Assembly: GCF_026626665.1 (NCBI RefSeq)
Contig: NZ_JAPNKE010000002.1
Span: 11,304,001-11,368,000, forward strand
Direction: 5' to 3'
DNA from: Nannocystis pusilla
GTDB taxonomy: Bacteria > Myxococcota_A > Polyangia > Nannocystales > Nannocystaceae
Length of the DNA: 64,000 bases
A program made the position numbers and the translations under genes. Of the stretch, positions 29,160-38,170 are shown piece after piece. A model generated the notes under the pieces. The model saw only the letters and a program-made list of their open reading frames with translations, was not told the DNA's origin and ran no database searches. Within the stretch, counting starts at the first letter, position 1; every line of letters begins with the position of its first letter.

Positions 29160-29219
29160 CATGACTTTTAAGACATTCCCGTCAGGGCATGTCGAAGAGG
29201 ACATGTCGAAGGGGACATG
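29160..29219. repeat. CATG-N10 array, four spacers
   Basis: CATG 29160, CATT 29174, CATG 29188, CATG 29202 and CATG 29216, exact 14-bp period; spacers ACTTTTAAGA, CCCGTCAGGG, TCGAAGAGGA and TCGAAGGGGA. It sits between convergent genes ending at 29141 and 29350. The last two spacers have lost part of their symmetry. Confidence 0.9.
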
Positions 29220-29349
29220 AGCGCCGGGGCGAGCTCCGGCGGCCCCGGGCGCGCGGCGGTCGTCGGTGAACGTCGAGGCGATCCGATTCCGTGGTCCTGG
29301 GCTCGCGCAGCGCTCGCGAATGGGGAGCACCGCGCATTCATGGCAGCGG

Positions 29350-29925
29350 TCAGTCGGCCGCGGGCGCGGCCCTGGTGGCCGGCGCGTCATACTTCGCGGC
29401 GTACGCGTGGACGAGCGCGGCCAGGCCGGCGAAGTCGACCTTCAGGCCGTGGGCGGTGACGCACAGGCCGTCGGCGCCGAGCTTGCGATTGGGGCCGCGC
29501 GTCCAGCGGGCGGTCCGCGTCAGGGTCAAGCGCGACTCGACCTCCGGCGCGACCGCGACGACCAGGATGCTCTGGCCCTGGAGGGTCCAGGTGGAGAGCC
29601 GCTCGATCGCCGACCAGGGGATGAATTCGCGGGCGACCCGGACATCGCGGAGGCCGGCGGGAGAGATCGTGATCACGGCCTCCAGCGTGAACCACTGCCG
29701 CACGATCATGAGGGTGCACAGGCCGAAGAACAGGGTGCCGACGATCCCGATGGCGTATGCCACGGGGTCGTCGCCGAGCTCCGGGAAGACGGGGAGGACG
29801 AACACCAGCGAGAGCGAGGTCATCAACACGCCGCCGACGAGCACGCCGAACATCTTCAGCGGCGAGTGGAGGAGCTCGAGCGTGCGCGAGGTGTCCACGG
29901 GCTGGTTCGACGACGCGGCCGGCAT
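29350..29925 (-). CDS. STM3941-type small membrane protein
   Basis: This ~191-residue protein has two membrane helices near the N-terminus (FGVLVGGVLMTSLSLVFVLP; AYAIGIVGTLFFGLCTLMIV) and a cytoplasmic PH-like domain containing REFIPWSAIERLSTWTLQ. That is the usual layout of the STM3941 family, whose function is unknown. The ATG at 29925 is used; a GTG at 29934 would add three residues. Confidence 0.65.
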   Translation of the reverse strand: MPAASSNQPVDTSRTLELLHSPLKMFGVLVGGVLMTSLSLVFVLPVFPELGDDPVAYAIGIVGTLFFGLCTLMIVRQWFTLEAVITISPAGLRDVRVAREFIPWSAIERLSTWTLQGQSILVVAVAPEVESRLTLTRTARWTRGPNRKLGADGLCVTAHGLKVDFAGLAALVHAYAAKYDAPATRAAPAAD

Positions 29926-29977
29926 CACCCGCACAGGATGTCACCGGGGCCCGCTCGCGTCGAGCCGGTGGGCGCGA

Positions 29978-30739
29978 TCACGGCATCGAGCAGGCGTAGA
30001 ACGCGGTGAACGCGTCCTCGCAGCCGGCTACCAGGGGGCGCTGGGCGTCGTCGCAGGTGAAGGTCGGCTGCTCGCCGGCGCACGCGCGCAGGTCGGAGAA
30101 CTCGGCCTTGCAGGCGCCGGCCTTGCTGTCCTCGCAGCCGGCCACGCAGGCCGCCTTGTCGGGCGGGCCGCCGGCGCACATCGGCACGATCACGAAGTCG
30201 CAGATCGCGTCGCACTCGAGGCACGGCTCGGGGAACACCTCGATGCGGGTCCACATGCCTTCGCTGCAGGTCCACTTGTTGCAGAACTGGCACTGGTCGG
30301 AGCAGTCGGTCGAGCACGAGGCGCCCTCGGTGGTGCACGGGTCGCCCTCGAGCGGCGGGTCGCTCGGGTCGCACGAACCCTCGCCGCACTCGGGGCCGGG
30401 GACGTTGTCGAAATGCACCCACGCACCGCCCTCGCAGGTCGCGGCGGTGAAGGCCACGCACAGGTCGTCCTGCGCGGGGCAGACCTCGCCCTCGGTCTCG
30501 CACGCGCTGCCTGCGGGCGGCAAGGCGCCGTCGCACGGGACGATGGCATCGCCCGTGGTTCCGGTGGTCGGCGCCGAGGTGCCCGTATCGCCGGTGGTGG
30601 TCGTCGCGGTGCCGGTGCTCGCGTCGGTGGTGGTGGTCGTCGTCGTCGTCGCGGTGGCAGAGTCGGTGTCGCCCTTGGAATCGGGGCAGGCAGCGAGCGT
30701 GAGGAGGGCCGTGGACAGCAGGGCGAAGGTGAAGCGCAT
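29978..30739 (-). CDS. Cys-rich surface lipoprotein with Thr-rich linker
   Basis: This 253-residue lipoprotein has lipobox LLTLAAC, then about 45 residues almost wholly of Thr, Ser, Gly, Ala and Asp (TTTTTTTTDAS), then a ~190-residue domain with more than 20 Cys, mostly in CxxxC and CDxxC settings. Such linker-plus-Cys-domain lipoproteins are numerous in Nannocystaceae. The Cys count suggests a disulfide-stabilised extracellular domain. Function unknown. It is divergent from the dioxygenase-like gene at 30827, sharing an 87-bp promoter region. Confidence 0.8.
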   Translation of the reverse strand: MRFTFALLSTALLTLAACPDSKGDTDSATATTTTTTTTDASTGTATTTTGDTGTSAPTTGTTGDAIVPCDGALPPAGSACETEGEVCPAQDDLCVAFTAATCEGGAWVHFDNVPGPECGEGSCDPSDPPLEGDPCTTEGASCSTDCSDQCQFCNKWTCSEGMWTRIEVFPEPCLECDAICDFVIVPMCAGGPPDKAACVAGCEDSKAGACKAEFSDLRACAGEQPTFTCDDAQRPLVAGCEDAFTAFYACSMP

Positions 30740-30826
30740 GAGCGGAAGATGCCCCAGCCGCAGATCCAGCACCAGACTGAGCGCGAGCCCGGGTCGTGAG
30801 GCGAGCGCGCGCCCCGGTGCGCTAAG

Positions 30827-32053
30827 ATGGCGCCAGACCGCATGCCGACCGCTGCCGACCCCGACCTTGCCATCGACGCCGAGCTGGCGTTCACGCGGCT
30901 CGAGGATGTCTCGCTCGACGACCGCAACTCCCGGCGCGCGCGGACGCTCGACCCGGATACGCGCGCCGACCCGCAGGCGTACGATCGGCGGATCTGTCGC
31001 GCCCACGACGGCTCGGTCCCGGGCGGCCTGCAGCCCGACCTGCGCGAGCACGGCTTCGCCCGCATCGATCTGTCGGCGCGGCGCGAGCTGCAGGCCGTGT
31101 TCGAGCGGGTGCGCGTGGCCGGGCGACTCGGCCCGGCCGACGTGGCGGAGATCCGCCGCAACCTGCTCGGCCGCACGTTCACGCTGCCGGGCGGCGAACG
31201 GCTGTGGCTGCTGTTCATCGCCCGCGAGGGCTTCTTCATGCGCCGCGCCGGGCCTAACGGGATGGCGCTGACGCGCGAGCCCAACCCGGAGATGAACGAG
31301 CACGACGCGGCGGTGGCCGTGCACGCCGATCAGGACGTCGAGGGCACGCCGCTGCGCCAGCTGATGCGCGGGGCGGCCCCGTGGCTGTTCCGCCACGAGT
31401 CGCCGGGTCGGCGCAATCGCCTGTCGCGCCTGGCGCTGCTGAACGTGTGGATCCCGCTGCAGCAGGTGACGCGCCCGCTGGTGCTGATGGACCGCCGCTC
31501 GCTCGATCGGCAGCGCCACCAGCTGCGCTACGGGCTCATCACCGACGCGATCCTGCCGCGCGGCGAGGACATGCGGGTCAACGACATCTGGACGTTCTTG
31601 CACGACGACGAGCAGCGCTGGCACTTCACGTCCGAGATGGATGCGCGCCAGGCCTACGTGTTCGAGACGCTCGGCACGCCGCACGGGTCGTTCATCCTGC
31701 CGGGCGAGGAGCGCGCCGAGGCCCGCTACCGCCAGCTCCACGCGCTGATCGCCGCGGCCCGAGGCGGCGACGCCGAGGCGGTGACGCGCGCCCTGGCGCT
31801 CGCGGACGACCCGCGCTGGCGCGCCCCCGCGACCGCCTCGCTGGCGCGCGCGATCGCGGCGATGGAACAGCTGCTCGCCGAGGCCCGCGCGGATCCTTCG
31901 GCGCTGCTCGGCGGCGATCCGTCGGGCTGGTGCGCGCGCGACGGAGGCCGCCGAGCGGGTCATCCGCAAGTCGCTCGAGATGCGGGCGGTGGCGCTGCTG
32001 CTGCCGCGGCTGTGGCCGCGCTCGCGCCGCGGCTGGACGTCACCCGGCGCTGA
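30827..32053 (+). CDS. CmcJ/AsaB-like putative oxygenase-related protein
   Basis: The core (VAVHADQDVEGTP, LALLNVWIPLQQVTRPLVLM, HSFIL-type GTPHGSFILPGE) resembles the CmcJ/AsaB/NovU-related group of possible 2-oxoglutarate/iron hydroxylases of secondary metabolism. The resemblance is from memory and only moderate. From about 31932, after a CG run, the annotated frame becomes Gly/Ala-rich with poor third-position GC, while the next frame (TEAAERVIRKSLEMRAVALL) has native codon use. So the last ~40 residues may be mis-framed. The corrected frame has no nearby stop, so the true end is unresolved. It overlaps the convergent gene by 14 bp. Confidence 0.6.
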   Translation: MAPDRMPTAADPDLAIDAELAFTRLEDVSLDDRNSRRARTLDPDTRADPQAYDRRICRAHDGSVPGGLQPDLREHGFARIDLSARRELQAVFERVRVAGRLGPADVAEIRRNLLGRTFTLPGGERLWLLFIAREGFFMRRAGPNGMALTREPNPEMNEHDAAVAVHADQDVEGTPLRQLMRGAAPWLFRHESPGRRNRLSRLALLNVWIPLQQVTRPLVLMDRRSLDRQRHQLRYGLITDAILPRGEDMRVNDIWTFLHDDEQRWHFTSEMDARQAYVFETLGTPHGSFILPGEERAEARYRQLHALIAAARGGDAEAVTRALALADDPRWRAPATASLARAIAAMEQLLAEARADPSALLGGDPSGWCARDGGRRAGHPQVARDAGGGAAAAAAVAALAPRLDVTRR

Positions 32054-33109
32054 TCGGCAGGGTCAGCACCGGGGTGGCCGTCCGGACGTCGTTCGACAGC
32101 AATTCGACCGTCTGGCTGAGGAACGAGAACGTCGATTTCGAATCGAGGTCGGTGTCGTCGATGTACCACCAGTGACCGCGGTACGACACCGCGACGAACG
32201 CGTCGGAGGGGCGGCGACTCGCGTGATGGACCCGCAAGATCTTGCCGGTGACGCGGGTCCAGTCGAAGTCGGCGCCGTCGGCCTCCTGGGTGCGCGTGAC
32301 CTTGCCGCGGCGGAGGTCGAGCTCCGGCGGGTCGACGCCCTGCGAGGCGTAGTACATCGCGGCGAGCAGCGAGCGGGTCACGATCGGCACCAGCGCCGGA
32401 TCGTTCGAGCGCAGGGTCGCGCCGAACAGAATCGTCGTGGTCGGCTTCGGCAGGCCGAGCACGCCGGCCAGCTCGGTGACCATCGGGTCCTGGGCCCGCG
32501 AGGGGTCGATGTGAATGACGAGGACCGGGACGTCGCCGCGGCGGGTCTCGCCGAATTCGAGGTGACCGTCGCGCCACAGGTGGCGCAAGATCTCGCAGGC
32601 GCGGAAGAAATCCTCGTACTTGGGCGCGTTGTCCGGCGTCGGCCCCGACGCCCGCGGCGCGTTCGGCAGCGAGCCGATGCGCTGCACGAACACTTTAAAA
32701 TGCGGTCGATCGCCCAGCCCGAGTGGTAGAGCAGCAGCAGGACCCGCGGCTCGATCGGCGTCATGAACAGCTGGCCGAAGCGGCTGCCGTGCAGCGGGGC
32801 GTAGGTGATCGTCGGCCGCTCGGTGTAGAGCACGCTGCCGCTCGGCGTCACGGTGTTGATGCCGCCGGCGTTGCCCGTGACCCCGGTGCCGAGCTCGAGC
32901 GACAGGCTGGTGGCGATGCTGGTCACCTCGAGGAACAGCGGCGGGTCGCGGTAGCGCAGGCGGACGAGGTTCAGCAGCAATTGCTCGGCGTCGGTGCGCT
33001 GGACGGTCTGGTTGTATTGCCCGCGGCCGTACTTCATGGACTGGGGCCCCACCGTCTGGCAGGCGGTCAGGGCGAGCGAGAGCGCGAGGATCCGGCGGGC
33101 GAGGGGCAC
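32040..33109 (-). CDS. Conserved lipoprotein of unknown function, frameshifted
   Basis: The N-terminal frame has lipobox LALTAC and YNQTVQRTDAEQLLLNLVRL followed by RYRDPPLFLEV. I recall this phrase from a widespread proteobacterial family of unknown role. After HSGWAIDRI the frame changes; the second part runs FKVFVQRIGSLPNAP to SFLSQTVELLSND. Adding one base to the A4 run at 32697-32700 joins them into 356 residues. Both halves have native codon use, so I treat it as one gene with a probable consensus error. It is expected in the outer membrane or periplasm. Confidence 0.75.
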
Positions 33110-33737
33110 GGCGCGCGAGGGTAACGCGACGGTCGCCCGCTGGGTACGCGGAAAGGCGACTGCTGCGATGGACCGGGCTGGGCTGTATATTGAGAGCGAC
33201 GGCCGGGCTGAGCCGTGCAGCGGCGAGAATCGGCCTCGCGAGAGACATTTTTCACGGATGAGCTCGGCCGAGGGGCGGACCTTTACGCGGACGTCATGTG
33301 ATTCCCGGGTCGCCGCGTGCGCTCACGTCGGGGCCGCGATCGCCTCGGCTACGAGCGTCCCCCGCCCGGGCCGTGAGGTGGCGCGGAGAGCTCGCGGGCG
33401 GCGCGTGCGACTCCTATCATATGTCTTTGAGGACATGGGACGGCGCCGCGAGCGGGATGAGCGCTGATTCGCCGCGTCGCCTCGCGAGCAGTCTGCACCG
33501 CGCTGCGAGGGGCCGCGGGGCCAACGGCGTCGACGACGCGCGACCGTGGCCAGGTGCGCGGGCATCCGTCGGGGCGCGGGCGTGACGTCGAGTCGCGCGA
33601 GGCACGAACACAGATTCGTGGCAGTGGCCGACGAATGTGACACACTGCGGTCGTTCGCGGCGCGCGCTCCGGGGCGCGACATCGGGGCCTCGCTGGTGGT
33701 GGGATTCGACCCCGACGCGCGGACGGGAGCGAGCAGG
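33110..33737. other. Divergent region with one TATG-N10-CATG unit
   Basis: TATG TCTTTGAGGA CATG lies at 33420-33437. The rest holds the presumed promoters of the lipoprotein gene (minus) and the DUF1552 gene (plus). No supported gene was found. Confidence 0.5.
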
Positions 33738-35147
33738 ATGCGGCGACGGATGTTCTTGCGAGGCGCGGGCGGGGTCGCCGTCGGATTGCCGTTGCTCGAA
33801 TCGCTGGTCGGGCGCCGCGGGACCGCGCGAGCGGCCGGGCCCGGCAGCAAGCGCCTCGTCGTGTTCTTCACCTGCAACGGCGTCAACCTGGAGTCATTCT
33901 TTCCGCAGACGCCCGGCCCGCTGACCATGGAATCGCTGATGGGGTCGGCGCTGGAGCCGCTGGCGGGATATCGTGACCGGCTGCTGGTCCCGCGAGGTCT
34001 GCACATGGTGCCGAAGGGGTGGGGGCACGATCCCGGCACCGCGGGCAACGACCACGCCATGGGCATGGGCCACAAGCTGACTGCGCAGCCGCTCGACCCG
34101 GACACGCTGTACGCGACCGGCATCTCCGTCGATCAATTCGCGGCGGCGCAGCTCAATCACGACGGCCGGCCGTCGCTGACGCTCTCGGTCGGGTGGCGCC
34201 ACCCCGACCACCTCGGTCACATCTCGTACGCAGGCAGCGGGATGCCGGTGTCGCCCGAGGGCAACCCGTGGCTGACGTATCAGGACCTCATGGGCCTGGG
34301 CGAGCTGTCCGACGTGGAGAAGCTGCGGATCGCCACGCGCAGGCAGAGCGTGCTCGACCTGGTCGAGGACGAGTTCAAGGCGCTCAAGGCCAGAGGCCTC
34401 GGCCACGAGGACGCGATGAAGCTCGAGATGCACGCGGACTCGATCCGCGACCTCGAGGTCGAGATGGCCGGCAACGGCCTCGTCGCGTGCGCCCTCGACC
34501 CCGCGCGGGCGGCCGAGCTCGAGGCGGTCGACCCCGAATCGGTGGAGCTCGACGCGCAGTTCAAGGCGATCGGTCGCATGCAGCTCGACGTGCTGGCGAT
34601 GGCGATCGCGTGCGGGGCGACGCACGTGGCGACGATCCAGTGGGCCTCGGGCTCGGGCGGGCCGATCTACCAGTGGGACGGGATGGACCACGAATACAAC
34701 CACCACAAGCTGTCGCACGGCAACACCAAGGACGACGACAGCGGCGAGGAGGTGGTCGGCTACCGCGAGATGCTGTCGCAGATCGATCACTGGCACGCGG
34801 GGCAATTCAAGCACCTGCTCGACCGCCTGTCGGCCTACGAGGAGGGCGACGGCACGGTGCTCGACCGCTCGGCGGTGGTGTGGATGCACGAGCTGTCCGA
34901 CGGCAAGGTCCACTCGTACATCGACCTGCCGACGGTGATCGCCGGCAGCGCCGGCGGCTACCTCAAGCAGGGGCAATTCATCGACCTCGTGGCCGGCCAG
35001 GACCCGTGGGACCTGCGATACCCGCACAACCGCCTGCTGGTCACCCTCCTCAACGCGGTCGGCTGCTGCGGCGAGGACGGGTCGCCGATCACGGCGTTCG
35101 GGCGCAAGGGGCTCGAGGAGGGCGAGTACGGCGAGCTGCTGGCGTGA
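33738..35147 (+). CDS. DUF1552 (HxxSHH-type) Tat-exported protein
   Basis: This 469-residue protein has start ATG 33738 with AGG upstream. The N-terminus MRRRMFLRGAGGVAVGLPLL is a twin-arginine-type signal. Signature stretches of the DUF1552/PF07586 family are present: LVVFFTCNGVNLESFFP, WGHDPGTAGNDHAMGMGH, a variant HxxSHH at NHHKLSHGN, and VWMHELSDGKVHS near the end. In planctomycetes and myxobacteria these proteins often pair with DUF1592/cytochrome proteins; no partner is adjacent here. A deleted second copy of its 3' end lies at 36652-36840, on the far side of an atypical gene. Confidence 0.88.
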   Translation: MRRRMFLRGAGGVAVGLPLLESLVGRRGTARAAGPGSKRLVVFFTCNGVNLESFFPQTPGPLTMESLMGSALEPLAGYRDRLLVPRGLHMVPKGWGHDPGTAGNDHAMGMGHKLTAQPLDPDTLYATGISVDQFAAAQLNHDGRPSLTLSVGWRHPDHLGHISYAGSGMPVSPEGNPWLTYQDLMGLGELSDVEKLRIATRRQSVLDLVEDEFKALKARGLGHEDAMKLEMHADSIRDLEVEMAGNGLVACALDPARAAELEAVDPESVELDAQFKAIGRMQLDVLAMAIACGATHVATIQWASGSGGPIYQWDGMDHEYNHHKLSHGNTKDDDSGEEVVGYREMLSQIDHWHAGQFKHLLDRLSAYEEGDGTVLDRSAVVWMHELSDGKVHSYIDLPTVIAGSAGGYLKQGQFIDLVAGQDPWDLRYPHNRLLVTLLNAVGCCGEDGSPITAFGRKGLEEGEYGELLA

Positions 35148-35658
35148 CGCTAGCGCGGTCGGCCTGGAGGCGACGCGCCGCGAACGGCTACAAGCCTTTC
35201 CGTCGCTGGCCGGAAAGCTGGCGGCGCTGACGGTCCTCGCAAACCTCGCGGTTCCGGGGCTGCGCTTGATGTGCCCCGAAGGACATGGCCATTCGACCAT
35301 GTCGGCCACGGGACGAGCCCACCCGAAGTGGCCGGACGGAGCGGGGCTCAGGAGCCGCGTCCTCGCGCGGACATCGGCATCTGCCGGGCGATCCCGGAGG
35401 CGGTCGCGCAGCACCTCTTGCAGCCGCGACGCGAGCAGCCTTGACCCAGACCAGCGCATGCGTTACGGACATCGTCCGGTGGCCGGGAACCGACCGTTAG
35501 TGTTCGTGAGCGCGATGAGCGCGTCGTGGTTCCTCTCGTGGCTTTCCTGGATCGCTGAAAGATCGCGGGCGAACGCTGCGCAAGCAGCGGCACGAGCAGG
35601 AGATCTTCATTTTCGCCATGATGCCTGACGAAGTGCAGTGCCCGAGGACTCGTAATTC
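35148..35658. other. Spacer with two CATG-N10 units
   Basis: TGTG CCCCGAAGGA CATG GCCATTCGAC CATG occupies 35270-35301. The rest, especially from about 35500, has lower GC than the surroundings and leads into the atypical gene at 35659. No supported gene in it. Confidence 0.5.
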
Positions 35659-36642
35659 GTGATTCATATCGTTCATGAGCGCGGCTACTGCACCGAATAC
35701 GTCGCAGATCTCGCCGAGCGTTTGCCTGACCGATTCGCTCTCGTGCGGACGCCGACCTCGGATGCCACCTACGAAGCCCCGACGCTCGATCCGGCGGTCC
35801 ACCGGCAGCTCCTGTTCACCCGCTTCAATGTGCATCGTACCGACGACTCCCGCGGTGTGATGTGGCTGGCGCACAGTCCAGGGTTCGGCATCTACGTATT
35901 TCTCGACGAGTTCAGGGTCCTTGCGAGCCGCGGCTGTCAGCGTCTTGCGCTGTATGCGCCGGTGCTGGAGCTCATCCGCAGGGCGCGACTCCATGACGAG
36001 GAGTCCAGGCAGAGTCGCGACCTGCTGCTCGCATCGGTCGAGCGTGGAGTCGTCGTTCCTGTGACGGTCGATCGCATGCTGAACAGAATCTACAACGCGC
36101 CGGATTCAGCGAGTCGCGCCGCAGGAACCGCTGTCGTAGCGATGAACTGGCGTGTCGGCATCCACCGGGAGTCCGTGGAGCGCGTGAGCCGGGTCCTGGA
36201 TTGGCTGCGACGGCAGGGCTTGAGCGTCACGGTCCTCGTCCATCCCGTGATGCTCGTGGATCTGCCCGAGTTCAGACGCGATTTTTTCGAGATGCTGCGG
36301 CTCCAGGGTCAGCGCTGGGTCACGCTCCGCAGGCACGAGCTCGTGGGCCTGTTCGACTCGGCGGAGTATGTGGTCACGGATGGATCCGGCTCCTGCTACG
36401 AGGCCATCGCGCGCGGCTGCAAGGCGCTGCTCGTCGACGGTCTGCCCTATCAACAGGGGACTGGCGCGCTGGCTCCGGCACTCGAAGAGGGATACTTGCC
36501 GCCCACGCGGGTCGAGGAGCTGGCGCGTCATCCGGGGGCCGATGCAGACTTCGCTTGGATGCGGCAGTGGTTCGCTCGCTCGCTGGTGCGCGAGGACGTG
36601 CTGGATACTCTGGCGGGCGAAGCGGAAGCGGCGTTCAGGTAG
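35659..36642 (+). CDS. Glycosyl/glycerophosphotransferase-like protein of atypical composition
   Basis: The GTG at 35659 opens MIHIVHERGYCTEYVADLAE; 327 residues. The C-terminal half (VTVLVHPVMLVDLPEF, RRHELVGLFDSAEYVVTDGS, CYEAIARGCKALLVDG) resembles the acceptor end of CDP-glycerol glycerophosphotransferase/GT-B enzymes, where an Asp-Ser/Gly-Ser pair lies before the sugar-nucleotide-binding helix. The assignment is tentative. Many codons end in A or T (GTCGCAGATCTC, CGTTTGCCTGAC), unlike its neighbours. It sits between an intact DUF1552 gene and a DUF1552 remnant, so it was probably acquired by transfer. Confidence 0.65.
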   Translation: MIHIVHERGYCTEYVADLAERLPDRFALVRTPTSDATYEAPTLDPAVHRQLLFTRFNVHRTDDSRGVMWLAHSPGFGIYVFLDEFRVLASRGCQRLALYAPVLELIRRARLHDEESRQSRDLLLASVERGVVVPVTVDRMLNRIYNAPDSASRAAGTAVVAMNWRVGIHRESVERVSRVLDWLRRQGLSVTVLVHPVMLVDLPEFRRDFFEMLRLQGQRWVTLRRHELVGLFDSAEYVVTDGSGSCYEAIARGCKALLVDGLPYQQGTGALAPALEEGYLPPTRVEELARHPGADADFAWMRQWFARSLVREDVLDTLAGEAEAAFR

Positions 36643-36651
36643 GGGCGCGCC

Positions 36652-36840
36652 CTGGCACGCGGGGCAATTCGCCTACCTGCTGGACCGCCTGGCGGCCTAC
36701 GAGGAGGGCGACGGCACGGTGCTCGACCGCTCGACGGTGGTGTGGATGCACGAGCTGTCCGACGGCAAGGTCCACTCGTACATCGACCTGCCGACGGCAA
36801 GGGGCTCGAGGAGGGCGAGTACGCCGAGCTTCTGGCGTGA
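36652..36840 (+). pseudogene. Remnant of a DUF1552 gene 3' end
   Basis: 36652-36797 is nearly identical to 34790-34935 of the intact DUF1552 gene (WHAGQF, LLDRLAAYEEGDGTVLDRS, VVWMHELSDGKVHSYIDL). 36798-36840 then matches the very end (35103-35147, GLEEGEYAELLA in the right frame). About 168 bp between these parts are missing and the frame is lost. No start. It marks an old tandem duplication, or the scar of an insertion between two copies. Confidence 0.88.
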
Positions 36841-36857
36841 GACCGAGCCCGCGCGAG

Positions 36858-37370
36858 TCAACAAGACGGCCAGTACGGGACGCCCGTTTGGTCGACGTCG
36901 CAATCGACGGAGACGTCGCCGCCGCATGGCTTCGATTGGCCCGGCTCGCAGGCGAGCTCGTCCTCGCGCAAGCAAGTCCCCCATGACGGGGTGGGCAGGT
37001 CGTAGATCTGGTTGTCGGGGAAATGACGGACGTTGCAGAACTGCCGGCCCGGGGCGCCGGCGAGGTCGCAGGCGCGCTCTTCTCCCGGTAGGCACTCGCC
37101 GCACGGGCTCCACAGGTAATCCGTGATGACGTCGTCGTCACGAGAGACGCACACGCTCACGCCGCCTTCGTCACACATCATCTTCGTGCCGGTTTGGCAC
37201 TCGCAATAATAGCGGCCGTGGAACTCCGACATGCACAGGCTCGTCGACACTTCCGTCGAGGAGGAGGTGGACGCGGAGTCGGTGGAGCCGTCGGGAGACC
37301 TGGCACAGGCCGCGCCGCATCCCACGGCGAGCAGGAGCACGACAGAACGCAAGCAAAGCATGAGACCCAT
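36858..37370 (-). CDS. Cys-rich lipoprotein
   Basis: About 170 residues. The lipoprotein signal (MLCLRSVVLLLAVGCGAAC) has two possible anchoring Cys. A short Ser/Thr linker leads to a domain with about 16 Cys (YYCECQTGTKMMCDEGGVS, SPCGECLPGEERACD, CEPGQSKPC), probably disulfide-bonded and exposed. Possible starts are GTG 37379, ATG 37370 and ATG 37361; none has a strong ribosome site. Its Cys pattern recalls the myxobacterial adventurous-gliding/hypothetical lipoprotein class, but I cannot name a family. Confidence 0.7.
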   Translation of the reverse strand: MGLMLCLRSVVLLLAVGCGAACARSPDGSTDSASTSSSTEVSTSLCMSEFHGRYYCECQTGTKMMCDEGGVSVCVSRDDDVITDYLWSPCGECLPGEERACDLAGAPGRQFCNVRHFPDNQIYDLPTPSWGTCLREDELACEPGQSKPCGGDVSVDCDVDQTGVPYWPSC

Positions 37371-37488
37371 CGATAGCACGAAGCGACCCGGAGGGGCACG
37401 GCCCGCGCCGGGCCCGGGCGCCGGTGCGCGGTCAGAACGCTGGTCGGCAGGGCCCGGAGCGACCGGAACTCGTGATAGCGTGGGCGCG

Positions 37489-37791
37489 ATGTCCGAGACA
37501 GTGGAGTCGTCCGAGCGTCCCGCCTCCCAGTCGGTGCGCGACGTGATCTCCGTGGTGGCTCTGGTCGCGCAGCTCCTGGCGCTGCCGCGGGCGCTCGCGC
37601 TGCCCAGGCGGGCCGAAGCTCTGGGTTATCTGGCCGCAGTGTTGGTGATGACGGTCGTGCTGCCGCTGGCGGCGGGGTGGATCCGCCTCAAGTGGCGCCC
37701 GGACGATCATACCGGCGCTCGGCGGGTGGTGGTCGTGACGGCGCTGATCATGCTCGGAGTCCGCGTGGTGACGTTCTTCTCCGCGCTCTAA
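37489..37791 (+). CDS. Small membrane protein, 100 aa
   Basis: Three hydrophobic segments are visible: VRDVISVVALVAQLLALP, LGYLAAVLVMTVVLPLAAG and VVVVTALIMLGVRVVTFFSA, separated by short basic loops. The ATG at 37489 is chosen because membrane-like sequence and native codon use begin there; the upstream extension is Arg-rich. No family recognised. Confidence 0.55.
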   Translation: MSETVESSERPASQSVRDVISVVALVAQLLALPRALALPRRAEALGYLAAVLVMTVVLPLAAGWIRLKWRPDDHTGARRVVVVTALIMLGVRVVTFFSAL

Positions 37792-37958
37792 TCGGAGACG
37801 AGCGTGAAGCGGGCTCGGCTCGGCGCCGGGGTCGAGCGAGCGAGGGCGGCGCGGTCCGATCGGTCTGACCACCCCTCGGTGTGTCGTTCGCCGCGCCGGC
37901 GCGATCTTGCTCGCTGCGCCCGTCCTGCGGCGTGGTATAGAGCGGGACAGGAACACGC

Positions 37959-38150
37959 ATGAAGCCGAGCCGGCGAAGGTCCTGGTACTTGGTCGCGGGC
38001 ATCCTGGCCGCCGCGCTGTGGTTCGTCTGCTCGGCTGCGACGGTGCTCCCTGGATCGGCGGCCGAATCGTACCAGTGGGCCCTGGAGAACGTCCTCGCGC
38101 TGCTGGCCGGTGCGGGCTTCGGCGCGGCCGCGGTCGCGCGCCCCGGCTGA
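37959..38150 (+). CDS. Small two-helix membrane protein, 63 aa
   Basis: MKPSRRRSWYLVAGILAAAL begins a positive-inside first helix; the second is VLALLAGAGFGAAAVA. AGGAACACGC precedes the ATG at 37959. Short, but the ribosome site, topology and codon use support it. It converges with the phospholipase-lectin gene 20 bp away. Confidence 0.5.
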   Translation: MKPSRRRSWYLVAGILAAALWFVCSAATVLPGSAAESYQWALENVLALLAGAGFGAAAVARPG

Positions 38151-38170
38151 CGCGACCGCGGCCGCGCGGG

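Noticed and set aside
36858..37370. The Cys-rich lipoproteins as toxins or bacteriocins
   Set aside because: They have lipid-anchor signals and long linkers and no immunity or export genes beside them; a surface role is simpler.
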